A DNA stretch of 64,000 nucleotides, from contig NZ_AEYE02000013.1 of assembly GCF_000298315.2 (NCBI RefSeq), positions 1 through 64,000 of the forward strand, given 5' to 3'. The notes beneath the pieces were generated by a model. The model saw nothing but the letters and a program-made list of their open reading frames with translations. It had not been told where the DNA came from and made no database searches. This document shows positions 30,421 to 38,231 of this stretch, piece by piece. Each line of letters begins with the position of its first letter. The stretch's first letter is position 1. The position numbers were made by a program, and so were the translations under genes. The DNA comes from Rhizobium grahamii CCGE 502 (lineage in GTDB: Bacteria > Pseudomonadota > Alphaproteobacteria > Rhizobiales > Rhizobiaceae).

Positions 30421-30477
30421 ATATATATCTGGCAAATCACCTGTTATCCACAAACTCGGCAAAAGAAAGGTTTCTCC

Positions 30478-30951
30478 ATGGCGGATATAAGCATCGGCAC
30501 CGCAGCGCCGGACTTTGATCTTCCGCGAGACGGCGGAGGCCGCGTTTCGCTCGGTGAATTCCGTGGTAAGCCGCTGGTGCTTTTCTTTTATCCCAAGGAC
30601 GACACGACGGGATGTACGGCGGAATCGCTCGCCTTCACGGCACTGGCCGACGACTTTGAAAAAGCCGGCGCTGCCGTCATCGGAATGTCTCCCGATTCGG
30701 TCAAATGTCATGATCGCTTCATCAAGAAGCACAATCTTGCGGTTGTCTTGGCGTCAGACGAAGAGAAGACGACGCTTCAGGCCTATGGCGTGTGGAAGCA
30801 GAAGACCATGTACGGCCGCAATTTCATGGGTGTGGAACGCACCACGTTTCTCGTTCGCGACGACGGGACGATCGGCACGATCTGGCAGAAGGTGAAGGTG
30901 TCCGGTCACGCTGAAATCGTGCTTGCAGCAGTGCAAAACCTGTCACGATGA
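30478..30951 (+). CDS. bcp: Thioredoxin-dependent thiol peroxidase, Bcp/PrxQ family
   Basis: A 157-residue peroxiredoxin that reduces hydroperoxides. The active-site block FFYPKDDTTGCTAESLAF has the peroxidatic Cys at residue 46. The usual PrxQ resolving Cys five residues later is replaced by Leu 51; the only other Cys is residue 77 (VKCHDRF), so it may work as a 1-Cys enzyme or with an atypical partner. An AAAGAAAGG site precedes the ATG. The stop overlaps the DUF455 gene start by 4 bp. Confidence 0.92.
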   Translation: MADISIGTAAPDFDLPRDGGGRVSLGEFRGKPLVLFFYPKDDTTGCTAESLAFTALADDFEKAGAAVIGMSPDSVKCHDRFIKKHNLAVVLASDEEKTTLQAYGVWKQKTMYGRNFMGVERTTFLVRDDGTIGTIWQKVKVSGHAEIVLAAVQNLSR

Positions 30952-31772
30952 CACATGGCTCCGTCACATCCCTGCGGGGTGGTGCGATTAACGCCATCCG
31001 TGCGACCGATCTCGACGAGAAAACTGCCCTTGCCCAGGAGACTGCCTCGCGTTGGTTTGGCCGCACGCTGTCACTGCGTTCGCCGCTTGATGCGCCCCTA
31101 CCCGATCGACCAGGCCGTCCCGACAAGCCGGAGTTGATACCGCCGACGCAGGTCGAAAGGCGCTCCCTGCACACGGTAAAGGGACGCATCGCGCTGCTGC
31201 ACGCCATTGCCCATATCGAGCTTAACGCGGTTGACCTCGCACTTGATATCGTGGCGCGATTCGCGACCGAACCGGTGCCGAACTCTTTCTTTGACGGGTG
31301 GATGCAGGTTGCCTTTGAGGAAGCGAAACATTTCCGCATGGTGCGCGCCCGCCTGAACGACCTCGGCGCGGACTATGGTGATCTGCCCGCCCACGATGGC
31401 CTGTGGCAAGCCGCGCATTCAACTAGGAATGACCTGACGGCGCGGCTTGCCGTTGTTCCACTCATCCTGGAGGCGCGCGGCCTGGACGTGACGCCCTCGT
31501 TGCAAGCCAAGATGCGCGAAACTGGAGACCTGCAGAGTGCGGCGGTACTCGACGTCATCTACAACGACGAGAAGGGTCATGTTGCTATTGGTGCCAAATG
31601 GTTCCGTTTCCTCTGCGCGCGCGAAAGGCGAGATCCCGCCCGCACGTTCCACGAATTGGTGCGCGCGAATTTTCGCGGTCCGCTGAAGCCGCCCTTCAAC
31701 GACATTGCGCGGGCTGAGGCGGGCCTGACGCCGTCCTTCTATCGCTCGCTGACATCGACTAGCAACGCCTGA
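30948..31772 (+). CDS. DUF455 ferritin-like protein
   Basis: A 274-residue protein of the DUF455 family with a ferritin-like four-helix fold. Metal-ligand patterns are visible: HAIAHIELNAVDLALDI (E..H type), FEEAKHFRMV (EExxH) and YNDEKGHVAIG (DExxH), which suggest a di-metal site. The function is unknown. It overlaps bcp by ATGA, so a role beside peroxide defence is a fair guess but not shown. Confidence 0.85.
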   Translation: MTHGSVTSLRGGAINAIRATDLDEKTALAQETASRWFGRTLSLRSPLDAPLPDRPGRPDKPELIPPTQVERRSLHTVKGRIALLHAIAHIELNAVDLALDIVARFATEPVPNSFFDGWMQVAFEEAKHFRMVRARLNDLGADYGDLPAHDGLWQAAHSTRNDLTARLAVVPLILEARGLDVTPSLQAKMRETGDLQSAAVLDVIYNDEKGHVAIGAKWFRFLCARERRDPARTFHELVRANFRGPLKPPFNDIARAEAGLTPSFYRSLTSTSNA

Positions 31773-31795
31773 TCTGCAGCGACAGCAATGCTGAC

Positions 31796-31812
31796 CTAAG
31801 TAAATATTAACC
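31796..31812 (+). promoter_or_regulatory. CtrA-like box upstream of the M23 peptidase gene
   Basis: CTAA (31796-31799), 7 bp, TTAACC (31807-31812), continuing to CAT. This differs at one base from the full CtrA consensus TTAA-N7-TTAA(C) and contains the strong TTAACCAT half. It lies about 57 bp before the GTG start of a cell-wall peptidase, a class of gene often under CtrA control in alphaproteobacteria. Confidence 0.45.
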
Positions 31813-31868
31813 ATAGTCATGCGTAATTAAGGCAATTGAGGCATTGGCCGTCAATTGGGAGATTCTCC

Positions 31869-33167
31869 GTGACGCATGCACAGCATAGCCGCGTATTCGG
31901 CCAAAGAAAACAAGAGCATATCCTAATCCTGGCAAGCGGCGATCGGGTCCGTCACCTGACGGTCCGGCCGTGGATGGCAGCGCTGGCCTTCTGTTTTGTC
32001 GGCGTCTTCTCGATCGGCTATCTGCTGGCTACCTCCTACCTCGTCCTGCGTGACGACCTGATCGGCGCAACGATGGCGAGGCAGGCGCGCATGCAGCATG
32101 ACTACGAAGACCGCATCGCCGCTTTGCGTGCTCAAGTGGATCGTGTCACGTCGCGTCAATTGCTGGATCAGCAAGTTGTCGAAGACAAGGTAGACAAGCT
32201 GATGGAGCAGCAGTTGGCCCTGACGTCACGCCACGGCAAGTTGGGCTCCCTTTTGGATCGCGCCGAAAACTCCGGGCTGGGCGGCAAAGAGACGACGCCG
32301 TTGCAGTCGTATGCTCCCGAGGTGAAGAACAAGCGTGCGTCGCTTTCGGGTGCCGTTCAGGCGATCGAAAACCAACTTGCCGGCACTGACGAATCGGCCG
32401 ACGTGACGATCGACAATGCCTCGCCCACAGATATCCCGGCGCACGAGACTGTCGGCGATCGGGCCGATCGCGTTTTCTCCAAAGTGACGCTGTCGCTGAA
32501 GGACATTGAACAGAAGCAGCGCAATCGCATCGCCCAACTGACGAGCGATGCCGGCGGTACAGCCGATGCCATATCCAAGGTCTTGACGCGCTTCCGCATT
32601 TCGGTGCCGGCAGAACGCGCAAAGCAAGACGACAGCGCCGTCGGCGGCCCCTATGTTGAACCCGAAAGCGCCGATGATTTCGAAAGCTCGCTTACGCAGC
32701 TCGATGATGCCCTCACCCGTCTGGAGACGGTAAGAAGCACTGCCGAATCGCTGCCGTTCCAGAACCCTGCCGTTGGCAAGGAGATCACGAGTTCGTTCGG
32801 CAACAGGCGTGATCCGTTCCTTGGGCGCCTGGCGCTGCACTCGGGCATCGACTTCCGCTTTACGCCCGGCGAGAAAGTGCGCCCGACAGCGCCCGGCAAG
32901 GTGATCGCGGCTGGCTGGACGGGTGGTTATGGCAACATGGTCGAAGTGGATCATGGCAATGGCATTTCCACCCGCTACGGCCATATGTCGGAAATTCTCG
33001 CGAAAATTGGCGACAGGGTTGACCGCGACGATGTGATCGGCCTGGCCGGCAGCACCGGCAGGTCCACCGGCACGCATTTGCACTACGAAGTCCGCCAGAA
33101 TGGTCGTGCCATCGACCCCATTTACTTCATGAATGCCGGCTTGAAGCTTGCCAGTTACATGAAGTAA
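31869..33167 (+). CDS. M23 family (LytM) metallo-endopeptidase with membrane anchor and coiled coil
   Basis: A 432-residue cell-wall enzyme or LytM-type activator. There is a membrane helix at about residues 33-58 (WMAALAFCFVGVFSIGYLLA), a long coiled-coil-like region (QDYEDRIAALRAQVDRV-like, about 70-250), and a C-terminal M23 domain from about 310. Zinc ligands are seen as HSGIDFRF (HxxxD) and THLHYEVRQNG (HxH), so it looks catalytic. I chose GTG at 31869 because GGGAG is 8-9 nt upstream. The layout resembles rhizobial M23 proteins tied to polar growth and septation (RgsM type); this is inference. Confidence 0.88.
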   Translation: MTHAQHSRVFGQRKQEHILILASGDRVRHLTVRPWMAALAFCFVGVFSIGYLLATSYLVLRDDLIGATMARQARMQHDYEDRIAALRAQVDRVTSRQLLDQQVVEDKVDKLMEQQLALTSRHGKLGSLLDRAENSGLGGKETTPLQSYAPEVKNKRASLSGAVQAIENQLAGTDESADVTIDNASPTDIPAHETVGDRADRVFSKVTLSLKDIEQKQRNRIAQLTSDAGGTADAISKVLTRFRISVPAERAKQDDSAVGGPYVEPESADDFESSLTQLDDALTRLETVRSTAESLPFQNPAVGKEITSSFGNRRDPFLGRLALHSGIDFRFTPGEKVRPTAPGKVIAAGWTGGYGNMVEVDHGNGISTRYGHMSEILAKIGDRVDRDDVIGLAGSTGRSTGTHLHYEVRQNGRAIDPIYFMNAGLKLASYMK

Positions 33168-33221
33168 CTACGCGTGCTAACCACGTCTTTACCTCTGCAC
33201 TGGTTGCAAGGCCTGTATTCC

Positions 33222-33250
33222 TTGACTTAAGGACAGTTTCGGCTTATGTC
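33222..33250 (+). promoter_or_regulatory. Possible promoter of the DEAD-box helicase gene
   Basis: TTGACT (33222-33227), a 17-bp spacer and TATGTC (33245-33250). It would give a 5' leader of about 70 nt before the TTG start at 33325. Confidence 0.35.
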
Positions 33251-33324
33251 GCGCTGCATTGCGGCATGCAATCACGCCGACTCAACCAGAGCACGGCCGA
33301 ACCGGAACGGAAACAGTTTTCCCT

Positions 33325-34812
33325 TTGACGACATTTGCTGATCTTGGCTTGAGCCAAAAAGTGCTTTCCGCTGTGACTGACGCGGGCTACACGACGCCAA
33401 CCCCCATCCAGGCGGGTGCGATTCCGTTTGCGCTCGAGCGCCGCGATATTTGCGGTATTGCGCAGACCGGAACGGGCAAGACTGCGTCCTTCGTTCTGCC
33501 GATGTTGTCGCTGCTGGAAAAGGGTCGCGCCCGTGCCCGCATGCCACGCACGCTGATCCTCGAGCCAACCCGCGAGTTGGCTGCGCAGGTTGCCGAAAAC
33601 TTCGAAAAGTATGGCAAGAATCATCGTCTGAACGTCGCCCTCTTGATCGGCGGTGTTTCCTTCGAAGATCAGGACCGCAAGCTTGAGCGTGGCGCCGACG
33701 TTCTAATCTGCACCCCCGGCCGCCTGCTCGACCACTTTGAGCGTGGCAAGCTCTTGATGAGCGGCGTTGAAATTCTCGTCATCGACGAAGCTGACCGCAT
33801 GCTCGACATGGGCTTCATCCCCGATATCGAGCGCATTGCCAAACTCATTCCGTTTACCCGCCAGACGCTGTTTTTCTCGGCCACCATGCCGCCTGAAATC
33901 CAGAAGCTCGCCGATCGCTTCCTGCAAAATCCGGAGCGCATCGAGGTCGCCAAGCCGGCGTCGACGGCAAAGACCGTGACGCAGCGCTTCGTCGCGTCGC
34001 ATGGCAAGGACTACGAAAAGCGTGCAGTCCTTCGCGATCTCGTCAAAGCACAGAGCGATCTCAAGAACGCAATCATCTTCTGCAATCGCAAGAAGGATGT
34101 TTCCGAGCTCTTCCGTTCGCTGGACCGCCACGGCTTTTCCGCCGGCGCCCTACACGGCGACATGGACCAGCGCTCGCGCATGGCCATGCTGCAGAACTTC
34201 AAGGATGGCAACCTCCAGCTTCTCGTGGCTTCCGATGTCGCCGCACGCGGTCTCGACATTCCTGACGTCAGCCATGTTTTCAACTTCGATGTTCCGATCC
34301 ATTCCGAGGATTATGTGCATCGCATCGGCCGCACTGGCCGCGCAGGCCGTTCCGGCGCTGCATTCACCATCGTCACCCGCCATGACCAGAAACATGCCGA
34401 CTCGATCGAAAAACTTATCGGCGAGAAGGTCGAGTGGTTGAACGGTGACCTCACCTCCTTGCCCCCTCCCGAGCCGAGCCGTGACGACGATCGTTCGCGC
34501 CGCAAGGGCCGGGACAAGGACCGCGGTCGCGGCAAGGGCCGTGGAGGTCATAAATCTGATATCGCCGTCGCAGATAATGACGTCGAGACGATGGAAACAG
34601 CAGCACCAGCAAAGGTCGAAAGCGTGAAGCAAGAGCGCAAAGCAGAACAAAACAAGCCGCACCACAACACGCGCGCCGCTCGTCCTTATCCGGCAAACGA
34701 TGACAATCGCGACCGCCGCCGCTACCGTGACCACGATGACGGCCCGACACCTGTCGGCTTCGGCGATGAGATTCCCGCCTTCATGCTGATCACGGCAAAC
34801 GCCAAGATCTGA
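33325..34812 (+). CDS. DEAD-box ATP-dependent RNA helicase, RhlE-like
   Basis: A 495-residue RNA helicase. Motifs in order: Q motif (TPTPIQAGAIP), motif I AQTGTGKT, PTRELAAQV, GGVSFEDQDR, TPGRLLDH, DEAD in VIDEADRMLDMGF, SAT in FFSATMPPE, then the second RecA lobe with IIFCNRKKDV, VASDVAARGLDIP and HRIGRTGRAG. The last 110 residues are very basic and low in complexity (RRKGRDKDRGRGKGRGGHK), likely an RNA-binding tail. I chose TTG 33325 (N-terminus MTTFADLGLSQK), the family start; a frame extension to 33259 is not conserved. Confidence 0.92.
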   Translation: MTTFADLGLSQKVLSAVTDAGYTTPTPIQAGAIPFALERRDICGIAQTGTGKTASFVLPMLSLLEKGRARARMPRTLILEPTRELAAQVAENFEKYGKNHRLNVALLIGGVSFEDQDRKLERGADVLICTPGRLLDHFERGKLLMSGVEILVIDEADRMLDMGFIPDIERIAKLIPFTRQTLFFSATMPPEIQKLADRFLQNPERIEVAKPASTAKTVTQRFVASHGKDYEKRAVLRDLVKAQSDLKNAIIFCNRKKDVSELFRSLDRHGFSAGALHGDMDQRSRMAMLQNFKDGNLQLLVASDVAARGLDIPDVSHVFNFDVPIHSEDYVHRIGRTGRAGRSGAAFTIVTRHDQKHADSIEKLIGEKVEWLNGDLTSLPPPEPSRDDDRSRRKGRDKDRGRGKGRGGHKSDIAVADNDVETMETAAPAKVESVKQERKAEQNKPHHNTRAARPYPANDDNRDRRRYRDHDDGPTPVGFGDEIPAFMLITANAKI

Positions 34813-34819
34813 CGAGCCC

Positions 34820-35242
34820 ATGGGTACGCCGGGCATCGATTTTCCGGGCGTCGGCGTTGGCCTGGTGATCTTGCGGGATCGCAAGATCCTGCTTTACAAG
34901 CGTATTCGGGCCCCTGAGGCCGGCCACTGGAGTATCGTGGGCGGCAAGGTCGACCATATGGAACCGGCCGAGCAGGCGGCACGCCGGGAAGCGGAAGAAG
35001 AAACGGGACTTTCGATCGGCCGTATCAATCTCCTCGGCCCTGCCGAAGTTATCAGCACGACAGACGAGCAGCATTGGGTTTCTCTGCTCTACATCGCGTC
35101 CGAATTTGACGGCGAACCGCAGCTTACTGAGCCGGAAAAGCTCTCGGACTTCGGGTGGTTTGGTCGTTCCGACCTCCCGCAGCCGCTTTCCGCATTTGCG
35201 ACCGCTGCCATGCAGCGGTTGAACGCGGACGAATTTCTCTAA
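34820..35242 (+). CDS. Nudix hydrolase
   Basis: A 140-residue Nudix protein. The Nudix box reads GGKVDHMEPAEQAARREAEE followed by ETGL, matching GX5EX7REUXEEXGU. Length and an N-terminal GVGVGLVILRDRKILLYKR strand are normal. It could clean oxidised or surplus nucleoside diphosphate compounds; the substrate is not visible. It starts 7 bp after the helicase stop and is probably co-transcribed. Confidence 0.9.
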   Translation: MGTPGIDFPGVGVGLVILRDRKILLYKRIRAPEAGHWSIVGGKVDHMEPAEQAARREAEEETGLSIGRINLLGPAEVISTTDEQHWVSLLYIASEFDGEPQLTEPEKLSDFGWFGRSDLPQPLSAFATAAMQRLNADEFL

Positions 35243-35245
35243 GAC

Positions 35246-35563
35246 TTATTCCGCACGGAGCGCCGCTTCATAGGCAAGCCGCACCCATCGCGCCATGAGA
35301 TCAGGGTCATCATAGGCATCGTCCGGGATCGACCAATATGGCATTTTCACGGGGCTTCCCTTCTTCCCTTCATAGGCCCATTGCGTGGCTCCCGCTGCCG
35401 CGAACTCGGAAGCACTCCGCTCGTCGGCCTTGAGCAGCATTTCGCCGCGTACCTCGACCGCAACGATCCGGCCCATATGATAGATGCCCTTGCCACCGAA
35501 CATCCGCTTGATGGTAACGGGGCCAAGCCCTTGAAACATCTCTTCGATCGCCGCCGAATCCAT
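35246..35563 (-). CDS. TfoX N-terminal domain protein
   Basis: A 105-residue protein matching the TfoX/Sxy N-terminal domain: IEEMFQGLGPVTIKRMFGGKGIY-like start, then VAVEVRGEMLLKADERSASE and KMPYWSIPDDAYDDPDLMARW. It lacks the C-terminal domain of the competence regulator. Rhizobia are not known for Sxy-type natural competence, so the role is unknown. It converges on the Nudix gene with 3 bp between stops and is 3 bp downstream of the next minus-strand gene. Confidence 0.85.
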   Translation of the reverse strand: MDSAAIEEMFQGLGPVTIKRMFGGKGIYHMGRIVAVEVRGEMLLKADERSASEFAAAGATQWAYEGKKGSPVKMPYWSIPDDAYDDPDLMARWVRLAYEAALRAE

Positions 35564-35566
35564 TCC

Positions 35567-37201
35567 TTAACCCTTCAAAATTCCGCCGGCGGAGATCACG
35601 GCCTCTGGCGTATCCACGTCCAGATGCGCCGCGTCCCCTATGTCGACATCGACCACAGGCACTCCCGATGTCTCGACGATATGCCTCGCACCAACATCAC
35701 CCTCCAGCTTGAGAACCTCAGCAAATAGCGATTTAGGCAGGATTACGGGATTTCCGCGCTTGCCGCCCGACACTGCACGGATGATCGACTGGCCGTTCGA
35801 TTGCCGGAATGCTCCGATTAACGCATCGAGATCACCAGTGGAAACACCCGGCATATCAGCGAGCATGACCAAGATACCATCCGCGCTCCGCGCTTGTTCG
35901 ACGGAAAATCCGGTCGCGAGCGACGAGGCCATGCCGGAGGCGTAGTCTGGATTGTGAACAGTCGTGATGTTCAACCCGGATACTGCCGTTTCCAGCGCGT
36001 CCTTCCGGTGGCCGGTCACTACGACGACAGACGATGCCTGACTGCCGATCGCCGTCATGACGGATCTCCGAATGAGCGGCACCCCATCAAACTCAGCGAG
36101 CAACTTGTGCGGCCCGCCCTCGCCCATCCGGCTAGCCTTGCCGGCGGCGAGCACGACGGTGACGACCTCGCCGACCCGGGCCGTTTGCGCTTCCGCTTCA
36201 CGCAAGCGTGGTCGCGCTTGGATTTCCATCAGAAGACCTCCCACCCCCATGCCACTTATATCGAGTGCGCTCGGCTTTTCACCCGCGAGTATCCGATCAA
36301 GCACCCAGTCAAAGCCATTCTCTTTGGGGCTGCGTGCGCAACCTGGCGCGCCGATCACCGGCACATCGCCTATACGTCCGAGAACGAGCAAGTTGCCTGG
36401 ATCGACAGGCATGCCAACCTGCACCACCTCACCTCCCGCCCGTCGAATCGCTTCGGGAATCACGTCCTCATCATCAATGACCGCAGACGCACCGAAAAGA
36501 ATGATTAGTTTCGCCGCGGCGTCGGGCAAGCGTGATGCTGTCCGGAGTGCCTCGGCGACCGGCTCCACGTCGTGCGCAACCCGTGCTTCTCTGACAAGGT
36601 GACTTCCGGATGCGGTAAGTCGGCGAGAAAGCACGCGCGCAGTCTTGTCCATGACCGTGGGCTTGAGCGAAGGCAGTACCGTTGCGATCAATGACACCGA
36701 TCGGCTCGTAAAAGGTTTGACCTCGAAAGCGGACGTCGCCCGCAGCACCTCGCAGGCCATTTCAAGCCTTTCTCCCGAAACGGCGAGCGGAATGATCTTG
36801 AACGTTGCGACCATGTCCCCGTTGCGGACGGGTACGTGGTCATTCAGACAGGCAAGCGTGATGGCGGGATCGATCCTGTTCAGCCGATCAACGGTGCTTC
36901 GGTTCGCGACGAACAGGCCGTCCACGGTCGAGTACACATTCACGCGCCCGGTGGACGCTTCCGAGAGGCGCAGGTGATCGGGAGCGACGGCTCCCGCAAG
37001 TCGCCCTGCCGCCTCATCCTCACCGATGTCGCCCGGCTCAATGCGTGCCGCAATCACATGCTCGATACCCTCGCCGATCAGCCGTTCAATGTCAGCAGAT
37101 TCGATCTTGTGCCCCTTGGGCAGGTTGCCGCCTGCAAGCTTCACCGCATGGGCGAGGATCACGCCTTCAGCAACGTCGATGGAAAACGACCCGAATTTCA
37201 T
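35567..37201 (-). CDS. Molybdopterin-binding (MoaB/MoeA-like) and MocA-type nucleotidyltransferase fusion
   Basis: A 544-residue two-domain protein. The N-terminal 340 residues resemble the molybdopterin-binding fold, with FGSFSIDVAEGVILAHAVKL at the start and IILFGASAVIDDEDVIPEAI. The C-terminal 190 residues are a MobA/MocA-like nucleotidyltransferase with VVLAAGKASRMGEGGPHKLL and ADMPGVSTGDLDALI. MocA makes the cytosine dinucleotide cofactor used by xanthine-dehydrogenase-family enzymes, which fits the adjacent xdhC and cox-type genes. It overlaps the XdhC gene by 4 bp. Confidence 0.88.
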   Translation of the reverse strand: MKFGSFSIDVAEGVILAHAVKLAGGNLPKGHKIESADIERLIGEGIEHVIAARIEPGDIGEDEAAGRLAGAVAPDHLRLSEASTGRVNVYSTVDGLFVANRSTVDRLNRIDPAITLACLNDHVPVRNGDMVATFKIIPLAVSGERLEMACEVLRATSAFEVKPFTSRSVSLIATVLPSLKPTVMDKTARVLSRRLTASGSHLVREARVAHDVEPVAEALRTASRLPDAAAKLIILFGASAVIDDEDVIPEAIRRAGGEVVQVGMPVDPGNLLVLGRIGDVPVIGAPGCARSPKENGFDWVLDRILAGEKPSALDISGMGVGGLLMEIQARPRLREAEAQTARVGEVVTVVLAAGKASRMGEGGPHKLLAEFDGVPLIRRSVMTAIGSQASSVVVVTGHRKDALETAVSGLNITTVHNPDYASGMASSLATGFSVEQARSADGILVMLADMPGVSTGDLDALIGAFRQSNGQSIIRAVSGGKRGNPVILPKSLFAEVLKLEGDVGARHIVETSGVPVVDVDIGDAAHLDVDTPEAVISAGGILKG

Positions 37202-37902
37202 TTGTTATCACCGGTAGGTGATATTTCGCGGGTCCGCAGTGTATGGATGATCTCGGCGAGAATGGCGACCGCAATTTCCGCCGGGCTTGCTGCACCGATA
37301 TTGAGCCCAATGGGTCCGCTGATCCTGGCAAGTGCAGCCTCGTCCACGCCGTCGGCACGCAGTCTTTCCAGGCGAGCCGCGTGCGTCTTGCGGCTGCCGA
37401 GCGCACCGACGTAGAAGCAGCCAGTTCGCAACGCCTCGGTGATCGGAAAATCATCGATCTTCGGATCATGCGTGACGGCAACCAGCGCCGTATAAGCATC
37501 CAGCGGACGCTCCTTGAGCACGTCTACCGGCCAATCAGCGGTCAAATCGATGCCGAGGAACCGCTCGGGCGTGGCGAAAGCCGTTCGTGGATCGATAATC
37601 CGGACATCGAAGCCGGCGAGAGACGCCATCTGTGACAGAATCTGGCTGATGTGTACCGCGCCGATAACGACGATGTGCGCCGGCGGCAGATGCACGTTTA
37701 GAAAGTAGCGGCGGCCATCGGCCTCGATCGACGTCGACCTTCCCGAACGAAAAGCAGCCTCGATGGCCAGACCAAAGGAAAGGGAGACGGAATCCCCCTC
37801 GAAGACGACGCTATCGTCGCCGGTCTCGAGGTCGGTGAGCAGGATGGCGGCCCGGCGCGCCCGGCGCGCATCGTTGAGCCGTCCAAGATTTGTGGCATCC
37901 AT
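37198..37902 (-). CDS. XdhC family protein, Rossmann-domain part
   Basis: A 234-residue protein carrying the C-terminal XdhC Rossmann domain: HIVVIGAVHISQILSQMASL, VRIIDPRTAFATPERF, VAVTHDPKIDD, GCFYVGALGSRKTHAARLER and the end GPIGLNIGAASPAEIAVAIL. XdhC proteins bind the molybdenum cofactor, help its sulfuration and hand it to XdhAB-like enzymes. Here the conserved N-terminal domain of XdhC is a separate gene just upstream; the stop and start share one base (TGATG), so they may work as a two-chain XdhC. Confidence 0.88.
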   Translation of the reverse strand: MDATNLGRLNDARRARRAAILLTDLETGDDSVVFEGDSVSLSFGLAIEAAFRSGRSTSIEADGRRYFLNVHLPPAHIVVIGAVHISQILSQMASLAGFDVRIIDPRTAFATPERFLGIDLTADWPVDVLKERPLDAYTALVAVTHDPKIDDFPITEALRTGCFYVGALGSRKTHAARLERLRADGVDEAALARISGPIGLNIGAASPAEIAVAILAEIIHTLRTREISPTGDNK

Positions 37903-38231
37903 CAATCGAGCCTTTCGACATAGACGCGGATCCGGCCACCACAGGAAAGGCCGACGCGCCACGCGGTCTCGTCAGCGACGCCGAACTCGAGCATCTTCGC
38001 CTTGCCCTCGGCAATAACGTCCAAGGCCTCAGCAATGACAGCGCCTTCGACACATCCTCCTGAAACAGACCCCTCGAAATTGCCGTCGCGGTCGATCACC
38101 AAATGGCTGCCGGCGGGCCGCGGGGCCGATCCCCAGGTCTCGATCACCGTCGCTACCGCGACGTCTCGCCCCGCCTTCCTCCAGGCTTCCGCCATCATCA
38201 ACGGATCAAGGTCAAATGATGTCCCTGTCAT
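37902..38231 (-). CDS. XdhC/CoxI N-terminal domain protein
   Basis: A 109-residue stand-alone XdhC_CoxI domain. The family signature is plain: VIETWGSAPRPAGSHLVID, GSVSGGCVEGAVIAEA and VGLSCGGRIRVYVE. The SGGCVE and SCGG motifs contain the conserved Cys residues. It completes the XdhC of the next gene. The start overlaps the VWA gene stop by 4 bp. Confidence 0.9.
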   Translation of the reverse strand: MTGTSFDLDPLMMAEAWRKAGRDVAVATVIETWGSAPRPAGSHLVIDRDGNFEGSVSGGCVEGAVIAEALDVIAEGKAKMLEFGVADETAWRVGLSCGGRIRVYVERLD

